Of a stretch of 64,000 nucleotides of DNA, positions 52,201-63,410 are shown one piece after another (the first letter of the stretch is position 1; each line of letters starts with the position of its first letter). Source of the DNA: Sarocladium kiliense (taxonomy: Eukaryota; Ascomycota; Sordariomycetes; Hypocreales; Sarocladiaceae); assembly GCA_030734395.1 (NCBI GenBank), contig JAUZTG010000023.1, forward strand, positions 124,001-188,000, read 5' to 3'. The notes below the pieces were generated by a model. That model was not told the DNA's origin. It did not search any database and was given only the letters and a program-made list of their open reading frames with translations. The position numbers were made by a program, and so were the translations under genes.

Positions 52201-55200
52201 CTACCACTCCCTTACGAAAAAGGGCGTTAACCGAATCCAGTCAACGTCCCTAGACCGCTACTTTGAAGGGTCCTCCAAGTCTGACACAGACAGATCAAGA
52301 CCACTCCAACCAAGGCGAAGTATCTCCAGTCGGTTGTTAGCTGCCACCGAACATATGCATTTGTCAGGTCCATCGTTCTGCAGGGACTGTCCTCGCCCTG
52401 AGGGACGTCGCGGTTTCTGTTATTTGGATATTAGTGCTTTAAAAGCCGAGTCCTCCTTGCATGTGTTAGCTGGACGCTATAACAAACCCCAGAATATGTC
52501 TCCTCTGTCCGTTGAAATCTGATAGGAACCAAGAAGGCACTATACGCGTCACGGGATGGCCGTGCACGCGTTGCAAAGAAGTGCATCTGCCTCTCGAGTC
52601 AGAAATCGCCGTACTGGATATGGGGACGAGCGGCTCGTGGGTGGAGGCGACCGATCAGCGTAGTACCCGCTCTGGTCGGACCGGCAGTTGGACGTAAACC
52701 GGATGAGCTCACGATCTGCGCACAGCAGCTTACGACCTGTCGCTCAAATCACAAGTTGAGAACAACCTCGCTATGGTCATCTGCCCTCTGTTACAGCCCA
52801 GACCATCTCACAAAGTGCGTCCGGAAGCTACGGCAACACTGAGTAAGATCCCAGAGCCGGTGTGCCTTGCTTGTGACAAGTTTCGGATCACGTAGGGTGA
52901 TGGTTTTTAGAACGTTTTGGATCTGGTTAGGAGAATCATGATTAAGCTATTCGAACTTCGTCCGACCATCATCAAGTTGAAGTAGCTCCTGCGACGAGAT
53001 ACGGAGGCAGTTCCCGGTTGCCACAAGCTCCCGGAAACGATGAAACAGCTCACGGGCACCAGTGGGCACTATTCACGATCATTGGCACAGGACACCAGCT
53101 CGCCGGGTCACCAAATCTGGGGAACCATGAATTGCCGGGGGCATCTTGAGGGGAACCCAACTTCTACCATTCCTTGTTCACCGCAACTTGTCGTGTAATG
53201 GTATGGTGGGACGGGACAGATGAAGCTGATCATGTGGAGTCTTGCAGGCATGTGGCGCCCTGGCTTTCGTACGAGACGGACGATTTTCCCCGTGCAAAGA
53301 TAAAAATCAAGCTGGTCGGGCCAGACCACTTCAGCACTAGGTGATGTTTTGGTTGTATTCCGGGCTCTTACCTCCTGGCAAGTTCGGTGAGCTTGAGTTG
53401 ATGCAATGCCCGGCTGGCCCTGTCCGTTCAGTCAATTAGCCTTCAATACTGAAGCCGCTTGACAAGGGGCTACCGTGTCATACCCAGGGTTGAACCAAGG
53501 AAAATCCAATTCGACAGCATCATAGACCGACAGGGCGGTGATACGCCTGCTAGCCAAGGCTATCGCTTAGCTGGAATCAAGGCGGCGCGCGTTTCCTTGT
53601 GAGCCAGGGCTTCTCGAACAAGGGGCCGACGCAAACAAGTAACTCTGCGTGCCACAATGCGACAAGCACTTGGGCTAACGAATCACTGTCTCAACCCCAG
53701 ATCTTCCCAGCCAGGGCAAACAGGGCAATGGGTCTCAATGCGTTGCTCACACACGAGAGGTGCAAGCCACACCTTCTCAATCCATGCTGTTGCATGCCTC
53801 CGATGGGTTCTCGACGCGCCACATGAACCAGACAACGCGTGGTTGCGTTGTCACCATTTTGGTCATGTGGTCACTTGCATGTTTCGGTTGCCAGGAGGAT
53901 TCCGTACAGGTTGACGCAAACTGGACGGTACCGGAGATGAAAGTGTCTTGCAGCAGGATTGGGGCGATAGCACCATTGCGTGGGCCTGACTCAAGATAGC
54001 ATCAAACACCCCCCGCAACAGCCACGTATGCGAGACGAATCGTTCTCAGCACTTTCCTCTCGTGACACACGTTGTCCTGGATCTCGGAGCTTGAAACAGA
54101 CACGCTTGATGACTCCCGAGGAGCGGGGTAAGAGCTTCCAGAGAGGTAGGGTTTCGGAGATGCTGAAAATGAGGACATGCAGGCGCTGCATGGTATGATG
54201 CAGCTTATCATCCCACGCCGTCCGGCGACCGCCTGCCGCAACGTCGTTGGTGACCCTTGGCTGACTTGATTTGGCGTGAACGAGTCACATCAGCCTAGCC
54301 TCCCACGGGCTGCCTCGAACAGCATTGGGTGGCACGGATTGGCACGTTCGACTGTTCATACCAGACTCGGTCACCACCCGCGGTCGAAGGCTGTCCTCTT
54401 CCAAGCTTTGGGTTAAGAGACGCGCGAAGGATGGAAGATGGTTGCACAAATTCATAGCGGTTCGTTGAGCAGCTGTGTCAACGATGCACGGTTACACGAG
54501 CATGACTTCAGAACGCGCACGCTCACCATACTGCACACCACACACGCAGCTCTTCTGCAGCACCAGTGGGTTGCATCCAGCAACGGTGCTCCCCCTCATC
54601 ATGTTGACCGGTCAGAAAGCAGTAAATGTGAGGAGCTCCTCTCCAGCCCATCATGCGGGCCGCGCCTTGTCCAGACCCTCTACAAATGCAGCATAACTTT
54701 AGCTTGTCCGAAATACAGCAGCTGCTTGGGGAGGGTACGCCCAACCGCCAACAAACTCCGACAATGTGGTGGGAAGACAATATCAGAAGAACCAGCCCAT
54801 ACCTCAGCTTCGGTCTTCTTGTGGACTGTAGGATTGGTGCTCCTCTCGAGTCTGACAAATGACTGAGGCCCTTATAAAGGGCGAGAACGGGAGATCGGCA
54901 CTTGAGCAAATGTCGAAAAGGACGCTATCTGTATGATGATTGTGAGAACTGATAACAGGAGACAACTCGACATTGCGTGTCCACCACGACTTGGAACACT
55001 AATCCGTGATGGCCTGGCATTTATTCTTTGCCTCGAAGTGAGCATAGCTTCGAAAGGGTCCAAGAAGCGGTCCATATTTCCACAATGCCATAAAGCTCAG
55101 TGTCGAGTTCTCCAAATCGCGATCAGGGAGACACTGATGTGCACTCATGTGCACCGATCCGCTCCCGCCCCTCCTTATAACCTAGTCAAGTTAGAGCATC

Positions 55201-56912
55201 CGAAGCAAGCAGAGACTTTACGTTGAAAATGCGACCGCTACCTCTTCGCAATACTACCTTGCGGGAGTTTATGTTGGGCAAGAGGCAGATAGGGAGGGGA
55301 AAGGATGATCGATAGGGTAGCAGCGCTGCACGACGGAAAGGTAGAGTCTCCTTGCCCAGGTACGATTGGCGTCTCACCACAGGCGGGACATGCTGCGAAG
55401 CACTTGGCTGGGTTAGGCGAAAAAGTGATTTGGTCCAATCATTGCCCTTTCCATCATGTTTCCGGCTGCGGTTTGAGGGGATTCCCAGATACGACGAGAC
55501 ACAGGCCCTGGCTTAGGTCGTGCACTTGCAAATTGGTCTGGTGGAAGTCACCATCGAGGATCTATGTGTACGATCGATGAAAAAAACCAGAGGAGCAAGC
55601 CTTGCGCGAATAAGCTGCGGCATGGGGGCACAGCCGGCGTCGGGGGGGTTTTTACACGCCCTAGCATCCACCGACGCGGCTCGGAACCAGGGGTGGTTTA
55701 GATGCTTGTGAATCTCGGGAAGCAGATGACTCCATTACGCTGCATCTCGTGACGAGGACGTCATTTAGGTAAGTCCGCTCATCGAAAAGGCTGGAAGCAG
55801 TGCAAGCAGGGGTCACCAAGGAGGATCACCATGTACAATTCGAAGTGTGACGAGTTTTTAATCCTGCCCTGATTCTGGTTGACGACCGCCTTTAGCTCGT
55901 GCCAGCCTGCCAGTTATGTGGTGCCAGCTAGTCGAACTACGGTAGCTAGCCTGGCTCAGCCGATCACTGGCGCCTTGCAGCCTCTTTCTTCGCCCAGCAA
56001 TGGTCGTGAGCCCTGTTCAAAGAGGCTTTGCACTACGACGTCCGCGTTTTATTTCTTATTTGAGTCGGTTGTATATTCGCCTAGGAGGACTAATGTACGG
56101 CTTTTTGTAATTCACGCAGTCAACCATACGATCGGCGTCAGATCCGGCCGGAGCGCCCCGTTGAGTGGTTGAGGATTATCTCTGCCCGTGATGCCAACCT
56201 CCACTATCATCATCTCCTTAGTTTCAACGTGCTATAAGACAAACAGTACGACTCCACTCAGATGCACCTTTGCTGTCTGGACTCTAGAAAAACTCGGGGA
56301 ATCCATCCCCGGACTGGAGACCATGGAGACGAGGTAAAGTGGGATCTGGGCATGCCTTGACTTTCGAGGGAGGCCGGCGGAGTCCACTCCAGGACATTCC
56401 ATGATGGGGATTGGTTTGAGAATGTGCATAACCGCTGGCAATAGAGCCTTGTGATGGGGCACTTTGAGTCAGTAGCGCCGTGCTATCACAGCCAGAGTGG
56501 AATCGTGTTCGGACAACGACACCGACGACTGATGAGCCTCTGATGGGGTCGTTGCAGGGTAGCAGCACAGCGAGGACGAAGATGGCACCTAGAATGTGAA
56601 CGAAGGAGAAGCTTTCAAGAAACATATGTTATAGTTGGCATTTAGTTCGAGAGCTGTGACATTCGAAATATAATGATGTTTGGTCCATTCGGTCTGGCAT
56701 GAGATAGAAAGGGCCGCTTCCTGGATGGAAAGGTGAACGTTCTATTAAACGAATTGCACTCGCCATCACCATCACCTTCATACGCAACCAAACGAATATG
56801 ACATAGCGTCACGATGAATTCAATTTGAATTAGAGAGTTATTCCAGACTGGTTTCAAGCTAGGACTGGGAATCACCACAACGTCATTTCCAAGCTGCACG
56901 CAAGGAACTCCC
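46243..56912. other. Gene-poor region, about 10.7 kb
   Basis: The left ~1 kb should be promoter and leader of the CBM21 gene. Beyond it I find only short frames, often open on both strands at once, with no recognised domain, splice pattern or codon bias. The base composition is not extreme, so classic RIP-mutated repeats are not obvious. No terminal repeats, transposase fragments, tRNA or rRNA recognised. It could be decayed sequence, long non-coding RNA, or genes too diverged to see. Confidence 0.5.
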
Positions 56913-58674
56913 TTACTCGTGCTTGAGATTGACCTTCCGGTAGCGGACAACCTCGGCGCCAGACTCGTCGAAGGTTCTCTCTGCAACAATCTTGTAACCA
57001 CCGAGACGAGGAAGGACCCTGTTCCAGAGAACCCACCAGAAGGCGCCCAGAAGGAGGACACCCACACCAACAATAGGGAACACGTAGTACGGGTAGCCAT
57101 CGGCGTTCCAGCTGCCCTCCGGCGGGATGAACGGCACGACAATCATGAAGAGACTGGCCAAGATATACAGCACGGACACAGGAAGCCAAGTGTGCCACGG
57201 CGAGGTCCAGTTCTCAGTCTTACTGAACTGCAAGTAGATAAGACCAAACGTGACAAAGGTGTTGATCCAGACACCAGGATAAGTGTACAGGCTGACAATG
57301 AAGTTGTAAGCTGGACCTGCAGGAGGGGCAAGAAGCACGATCACAGTGACAAGCCAGTGAAGGAAGAGCTGAGCGATCAGTTAGCTATAAGTCTTCTCGT
57401 AAATGAGACTGTATGAGTTCTTACCGATGCAGCTGGAGCGTTGAATGGCTTGTTCGAGGCCCAGAAGCGGCTGAAGGGTAGCATTCCCTCCTTGGCCAAC
57501 TCTTGGTTCAGACGCGCGTGCGCAAAGCTCACAGCAAGGACATTGCCCAAGTTACTGAGACACACGAAGACAGGCAAGCTGCGAGCACCGGCACTGTTAC
57601 CGAATACATTGCGGAAGAATAGACCGGCAACGAGCACCTCAGAAGTAGCAAGATCGGACTTGGGAATGGCAGCGAAGTAGGCAACGTTGGCGAGAAGGTA
57701 CAGAATCGTGACGCCACCAATAGCAATAGGTGTGGCAATGGCGAGTGTCTTACGCGGGTTCTTCAGTTCGCTGACGACATAGTTCGCGTTTTCCCAGCCC
57801 TTATAGCTGTAGATGACGTTGAGAAGTGCGTTGGCGTAGGCGTAAACACCGCCACCACCGTAGCCTTCTCCCGACTCGATGTTGAAGGAGTTCTCGAAGT
57901 TCTTGGGGTCTGGGACGCGGCGATGGCCAGCCAGAGCGGCAAAGCCGGCGAAGATGATGACCAACAGAATCACGACTTTGAAGATACCAAGGACGTTGAA
58001 GAGTCGGATACCCCACTTGGGAAAGGTTGCGTGTAGGAGAACGGCGAAGGTCGTGCACGCAACACCAAGGCCACGGGCAGTCCAGCCATCGGGAGACTCA
58101 GAGCCAGAGGCGAAGAGCGCATAGCGACCAAAGGCAAGAGCATTACCAGAGGAGAAACCAAGGAGGATCATCTGCGAGGCGAGGACGCAGGTCATCAGAT
58201 ACTTGGGCTTCTTGTATGCGCGCTCGAGGTAGTTCTTCTCGCCACCGGAACGAGGAAGGGCGAGGCCGAACTCGAGCCAGATGCTAAGGCCGCAGAAGGT
58301 AAGGATGCCACCAACGAGCCAAAGCATGAAGCTGACACCGACAGAGCCGGTTGCAGCGAAGACGCCAGACGGTGTAGAGAAAACTGTAAAAAGGTGGAAA
58401 GGGTCATGTTAGTGACTGGTTCACTCAGACACATGTTGAAGTCGGAACATGCTGTGGACTTACTTCCAGTGCCAATCATCTTGTTCAGAATCAGGAACAC
58501 AGCGCCAGTGACACCGATCTTGCGATCCTCGGTGTAAGAGAACTCTTGGGCATCGATGATGGAGCCGTTCGCAGGCGATGCAGTGCCACCATGGACACCA
58601 TCATCGTCACCCGAGCTTCCTCTCTTGTCATCGGCAACGATGCCTCCCTCGAGATTCTTGTGTTCGGTAGCCAT
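56913..58674 (-). CDS. Amino acid permease, LAT/Mup1-like (APC family)
   Basis: Three exons (58674-58464, 58383-57425, 57368-56913) encode 541 residues. After a ~55-residue cytosolic head rich in Asp, Gly and Ser comes KIGVTGAVFLILNKMIGTGIFSTPSGV, the first unwound helix of APC transporters that binds the substrate alpha-carboxyl. About twelve membrane segments follow, with GGEKNYLERAYKKPKYL and YSYKGWENANYVVSELKNPRKT, both typical of the methionine permease (Mup1) group of LAT-type fungal transporters. It would import methionine or a related neutral amino acid at the plasma membrane. No link to the cluster is evident. Confidence 0.9.
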
Positions 58675-60214
58675 AGTGACAACGGCAGCGACGAGAGGGT
58701 CAAGCTGCTATTTAGAAGGGCAAGCTGTCTAGCGGGTCACCTGAGATGAAGCTTCTACGAACATTCTACCGTCGGGGGCATCCATCTTTTTATTAGATTG
58801 GGCATTTCGCCTCGCGACCGTGTCCAGCCTGTCGATCCCACCGACTCCCGTGCCACAAGAGCGACGATCAAGCTCTGTGCAGGGACGCTGGCGCAATCGC
58901 CAGCAAGAGTGACGACAGGGTGGGATTGCAGGGCAACACGACCTTTGGATGGGGGGGGGGGGCAAACAAGGGACCATACGCGCGTGAAGATCGTAGAGAC
59001 GGGGGTGTCTTAGTGGGCTCGGGCGACGGACGGTGCGCCATGACCAATGAGAAAAGGGTCATATGCCGTGATACTACATGGTTTGATGCAACCTTAAGCT
59101 GTATAAGGTAGGATTTTAGGTAGCAGGCCGTCTGTGTGGTAAGACATCGTGGGAGGACGTAGTGCATCAATCGAACCCGCATCCTCCACACCTTGGTGGC
59201 TTGGCTTATGGGCCAAAAGCTCTTTCGGCGAATTTAACTTGGCCTTCTAGAACATCCTGACAAGACAGGGCTGGCTGGTCCAAGGGGGGTCACCAGCACA
59301 TGTGTTTGCTGGAGGCGAGATGATGGCAGCCACCTCGGCGCTTCCCTCTTCACAACTTCTCAAAGAGGTAAAATGTCTGACACTGTCGCCAACATGCCTC
59401 ACTCTGACGTGCTCAATGTTGGATGTCGTGGAGGATTTTGTTGGTTCGTCACGGTCAGCAAGGAGGAAAACTTGCGAGAGGAGCTATAGCCAGGAAGGGA
59501 AGGTCGTTAGGCGAGAAAGAAAAGTCGAGTTGCAAGGAGATGAGCCGGGCGGACGATGGCCGGCAAAGATGGCAGCCTTGCGCTATTGGAGGATGAGTTA
59601 GCCAAGAACGGGTTTTATTAATAGCAATGACTGGTTTGATGTGCGCCTGTTCAGAAGTGTTGGAGTGTGATCGCGTCTGATCTCGCTGGGGGGATGGACG
59701 ATCCGGCAACCTTGATGCAGCTGGGAGACATTTGGATCAGCAAACCCTTTTAGCTGCACTTCATGCAGAAGTACTCGGGACAAGCCGAAGACGTTCCAAG
59801 AAACTTTATCGAGGTTAAAGATCTCTGGTCGTAGGCTATGTAGGTAGCATTGTCTTCGTCTACCTTACGCTAGTGGAGGCCTCGTAGGGCTCGCAACAGG
59901 GATAATGCCATGAGCGAATACATGCCCCTCCTCGCGTCTTTCGCCTAAATATTGGTCTGTCAATTCACCTTCTTGTATTGGACTCGACAACGTGTCTGGA
60001 CTCTGTTCGAAGGGCTGGTGCTGGAATGTTGGGAGCTACAACTGGCAAGTCCTCTGTAAGACGCACTGCAACCTGGCCATCACGTCGAAGCGCCCAGACG
60101 TCCAAGACAAGATCTTTTGAAGAGGCTCAACTACCCGAACCTTGGCGATTAACATCCTTCCGTACTTTTCTTCCAAGCCCCTACCTGTGCCTTGGCGGTT
60201 GTTGGCAAAACGAT
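58675..60214. other. Gene-poor gap, about 1.5 kb, with a G12 tract
   Basis: Promoter of the permease gene at the left and 3' flank of the dehydrogenase gene at the right. A run of 12 G lies at 58951-58962. No coding frame supported. Confidence 0.4.
58951..58962 (+). repeat. Poly-G tract (12 bases)
   Basis: Uninterrupted G run upstream of the permease gene. Confidence 0.9.
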
Positions 60215-61549
60215 TCAGCTGGCCCACACGTTCACCACACTGCCTGCAGCTCCTGATCCGCCTCCCCCATGCCTCATCGCGAGGCGCATCAGGTTCAGAG
60301 CCTGGTTACCCAAGTAGGTTGGCACCTTGAGAGCCTGTGCTTCTGAGACTGCGGCTTCGAGATCAGCGGCTACAGCCTTCAGGCTGCTGCTCTCATCCTT
60401 CGCAGCCCAACCTTTCTTCCCGTCACGGAACGCCTGGATGATTTCCTGTCCTACTGCAGACAGCATCTTGCTGCCACCAGCGGCGTTGATGCAGAGATCA
60501 TATACCTGGTCAAGGTCAAGGCCGACATGTTTTGCGAATGCGAGGGTTTCAGCGGCAGAGCACAAATGAATGCCCCGGAGCAAGTCAATGACCAGCTTGA
60601 GCTTCGCCTCCTGCGTCTCTGCTGTACCCTTGACAGGACCAAGCTTGCCCTTGCCCTCGGTGTACATGCGGATCAAACTGCTATCGTCATCACCACCGAA
60701 ACCCCTACCGAGACTGCTGAAGTAGACCTGCTCAGCAGTGCTAGTCATAGGTGACGGGAACTTCGCTCGACGAGCCTCTGATGTGATGATGCTGGTGTCC
60801 TTCATAATGATGGTGACAGCACTGGCCAGAGGCTGGAAGTTGGGATCCAGCATGCGCGGGGCCCGGTGCTCGAACATCCAGCTCCAGCCCTCAGAGGCGA
60901 TGATGGCCTTCGCAGTCTCTGGCAGATCGAGACCGAGATGGCTGGCAAAACCCATAGCCTCGCTGGACGAGAGAATCTGGTTCGCCGCAAGAACCTGGTG
61001 GCACATCTTGAGGTTGCTGCCGCCGCCAATGCCACCCTTCACGATGTAGAGTTTTGCCGGGTCAGACATAGCCTGCAGGAGGGCACGACCCTTCTCGATC
61101 GCGGCATCGGAAGCACCAGCCATGATGGATAGCGTGCCCTCCGCGGCTCTCATTGCGCCACCAGAGACGGGGCAGTCCACGAGGAGGATATCGCCTCGCC
61201 CCCTGTTGGCAAGCTCCTTCTCCAGACCTTGAACATACTCGCATGGTACTGTTGAAGCGAGCAGAACGGACGCGCCCTTTGGCAGCGTTGTAATCGCGGC
61301 ATTGTCGCCGTCCAGCAGGACAGAGTTGGCTTGTTGAGCTGTAGCGACCATGCACACACAGTAGTCCTTGTTTGCGACTGCTTCGGCCGGTGTTGTTGCG
61401 GTCTTGCCTCCGGCTTGGGCAAACCTCTCGAGAGTCGGTCCCCAGACATCGAAGCCAGTGACGTCGAAGCCCTCCTTGAGAAGGTTGGTGGCCATGCCGA
61501 AGCCCATGGCTCCAAGTCCAATGAAGGACACTGGAGTCTTTGCCGCCAT
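60215..61549 (-). CDS. Beta-hydroxyacid dehydrogenase, L-threonate dehydrogenase (LtnD)-like
   Basis: A single exon of 444 residues. It begins PVSFIGLGAMGFGMATNLL (NAD-binding Rossmann loop), then DCPVSGG (substrate loop) and GGSNLKMCHQ with the catalytic Lys, the three marks of the 3-hydroxyisobutyrate dehydrogenase family. After the usual ~295 residues it continues with a second helical C-terminal segment (LGLDLP... earlier, HVGLDLDQVYDLCINAAGGS later), so it has a duplicated helical domain and is longer than bacterial members. It is divergent from a class II aldolase across 865 bases. In plants, a single fused protein joins such dehydrogenase modules, a DUF1537 kinase and a class II aldolase, which argues for four-carbon sugar-acid (threonate/erythronate) catabolism. 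Confidence 0.85.
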   Translation of the reverse strand: MAAKTPVSFIGLGAMGFGMATNLLKEGFDVTGFDVWGPTLERFAQAGGKTATTPAEAVANKDYCVCMVATAQQANSVLLDGDNAAITTLPKGASVLLASTVPCEYVQGLEKELANRGRGDILLVDCPVSGGAMRAAEGTLSIMAGASDAAIEKGRALLQAMSDPAKLYIVKGGIGGGSNLKMCHQVLAANQILSSSEAMGFASHLGLDLPETAKAIIASEGWSWMFEHRAPRMLDPNFQPLASAVTIIMKDTSIITSEARRAKFPSPMTSTAEQVYFSSLGRGFGGDDDSSLIRMYTEGKGKLGPVKGTAETQEAKLKLVIDLLRGIHLCSAAETLAFAKHVGLDLDQVYDLCINAAGGSKMLSAVGQEIIQAFRDGKKGWAAKDESSSLKAVAADLEAAVSEAQALKVPTYLGNQALNLMRLAMRHGGGGSGAAGSVVNVWAS

Positions 61550-62414
61550 GATGTGATTGTGTTCTTGGTTTGTGTCGGTCGAGTGGTGTCGTGTGAAAGG
61601 TTACAGAGAAGGGTAAGGCTTAGTGAATTGACCTTTGTAGAGTTTCGGTCTGTTGTCAATTGCAACTGCTGTTCGTGTAAGTCGCGTAGTTGCAAGTACC
61701 TAATGTATGGTCCGAGACAAAGTCAAGTTACAAAAGCCTCCAAGAAACGAAGCGAGAATGCGAAGATGGAACTATTTCAACAATATGCAAACAATACGTC
61801 AGGTTCTTCACCCGAAATCCCATCCCACGACCGAGCCCCTCCTCCTCCCACCACGCGACATCGGCCTGCATCCTGTTCCTTGTCTCCAACTACCGTTTAG
61901 CCGAACCGCTCTTATCCGTCGGCCTTGGGGGTTGCAACTTCAACAGTCGTGTGGCGCTCGTGTACCGAACCGAACCACAGGGGCCCCTCATCGCTCCGGG
62001 AAAATAGCACACAGGGACTCAGCTCGCCCTCTTACTTGTCCGGTTCGGGCGGAGATGGAGCGAGCCAGACGCCGGTCACGGAAAATGTGTGGGGATTGGA
62101 GGCACCCGGCGCTCTCTCAGGCACAAGCCAAGGGTGATAGCTCTGCTTGAGTGGCGGGGGAAGCCCGCGAGATGTAGCGGGGTTGCCTCCGGTGCGGATG
62201 AATGCAAGGAGACGTCAGAGCTTTTGTTGTTTGGGGCTGTCTGTTGAAAAGTTGAGCCGTTGCTAAAGTCTCTCAAGCCGCCTGGACAACTCAGAATCTG
62301 CCTATTACGAATCTTATAGATTTGTGCGAAGCCGTCTTTCTTTCTATCCTCCTTAGTATAGTCTCCGAACAAACTCTGGCAAACCCCCAATCTTCACTTA
62401 TACACCCCGCCATC
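61550..62414. promoter_or_regulatory. Bidirectional promoter: LtnD-like dehydrogenase / class II aldolase
   Basis: About 865 bases between two divergent starts, suiting joint control of the pair. No TGAATCAT core seen. No DUF1537-type kinase gene lies here. Confidence 0.5.
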
Positions 62415-63281
62415 ATGCCTCGTCCACCGCTCGCCGAGAACCGCGTTCTCAAGATCGTCAATGCAGCTCGCGATGGCAACTATGCTGTCCCAGCCATGTG
62501 CTGCTACAACATTGAGTCTGTGATCGCCACTGTTCGTGCCGCCGAAGCCGCCAAGTCTCCAGCCATCGTCCAGCTGTTCCCATGGGCCATCGAGTACGCC
62601 GGCAACGCCCTCGTCGTCGCTGCCGCCGAGGCCTGCCACTCTGCCTCCGTTCCTGTTGCCCTCCACCTCGATCATTGCCAGACTCCTGAGCTGGTCAAGC
62701 GCGCGGCTTCCATTCCCGACGGTTTCGATGGCATCATGTGCGATATGAGCCATTACGAGAAGGAGGAGAATCTCGCACTCACCAAGGAGCTGGTGCAGTA
62801 CCTTCACGAGCGGGATATCTGTGCTGAAGCCGAGCCTGGGCGCATTGAGGGCGGAGAAGATGGTGTCGCGGAGACAGCCGATCTCGAAGGTGTTCTCACC
62901 ACCCCAGAGCAGGCCGAGGAATTCGTGGCCACTGGAATCGAGCTCCTCGCCCCGGCTTTCGGCAACGTGCATGGCTCTTATGGCCCCCGTGGCATCAGGC
63001 TCGAATACGACCGCCTCGAGTCTGTCAACAAAGCCGTCGGTGACCGTGTGCGTCTCGTTCTCCACGGTGCGGATCCGTTCGACGAGGAGATCTTCAGCAA
63101 GTGCATCAAGGCTGGTGTTGTCAAGATCAACATCAACAAGGGCATGAACAACCACTATGCCGATGTCCAGAAGGAGATGGAGGGCAAGCCGCTGACAGCG
63201 GTGATTGAGGCTGGCACAAAGCGCATGCAGGAAGCAATTGAGAGGTATATGAAGTGGTTCGGCAGCGCTGGTAAGGCTTAA
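62415..63281 (+). CDS. Class II (zinc) aldolase, fructose-bisphosphate aldolase superfamily
   Basis: A single exon of 288 residues from the ATG at 62415. Visible features: YNIES, LHLDHCQTPEL with metal-binding His and active-site Asp, AEPGRIEGGEDG with a Glu ligand, FGNVHGSYG and LVLHGADPF with the other His ligands, and KININKG for phosphate binding. It is shorter than the main fungal Fba1 (~360), closer to tagatose-bisphosphate/KbaY and the aldolase-like enzymes of sugar-acid pathways. It would cleave or form a keto-sugar phosphate to a DHAP-type product. Its divergent partner is an LtnD-like dehydrogenase. Confidence 0.88.
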   Translation: MPRPPLAENRVLKIVNAARDGNYAVPAMCCYNIESVIATVRAAEAAKSPAIVQLFPWAIEYAGNALVVAAAEACHSASVPVALHLDHCQTPELVKRAASIPDGFDGIMCDMSHYEKEENLALTKELVQYLHERDICAEAEPGRIEGGEDGVAETADLEGVLTTPEQAEEFVATGIELLAPAFGNVHGSYGPRGIRLEYDRLESVNKAVGDRVRLVLHGADPFDEEIFSKCIKAGVVKININKGMNNHYADVQKEMEGKPLTAVIEAGTKRMQEAIERYMKWFGSAGKA

Positions 63282-63410
63282 AGAGATAATGTGTCATGAA
63301 TAGTAATAGACATGGGGAAAGTGTCTTTCTTTCTATCTGAGTCATCTTCGCACAGCCCAAAACGATCACTTTCAGGTCCAACTTGACAATTGCAGCGATT
63401 TCTCACCACT

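Noticed and set aside
56284..56625. 113-residue minus-strand frame starting with a hydrophobic segment
   Set aside because: The N-terminal hydrophobic stretch looks like a membrane segment, but the rest is unstructured and resembles no family; no supporting promoter or neighbour.
46243..56912. RIP-degraded transposon remnant
   Set aside because: The region is not AT-rich and no inverted or long terminal repeats are recognisable by eye.
59159..59200. GGTTCGATT-like tRNA T-loop on the minus strand
   Set aside because: The flanking bases do not pair into a T stem and no A-box or acceptor stem is found nearby.
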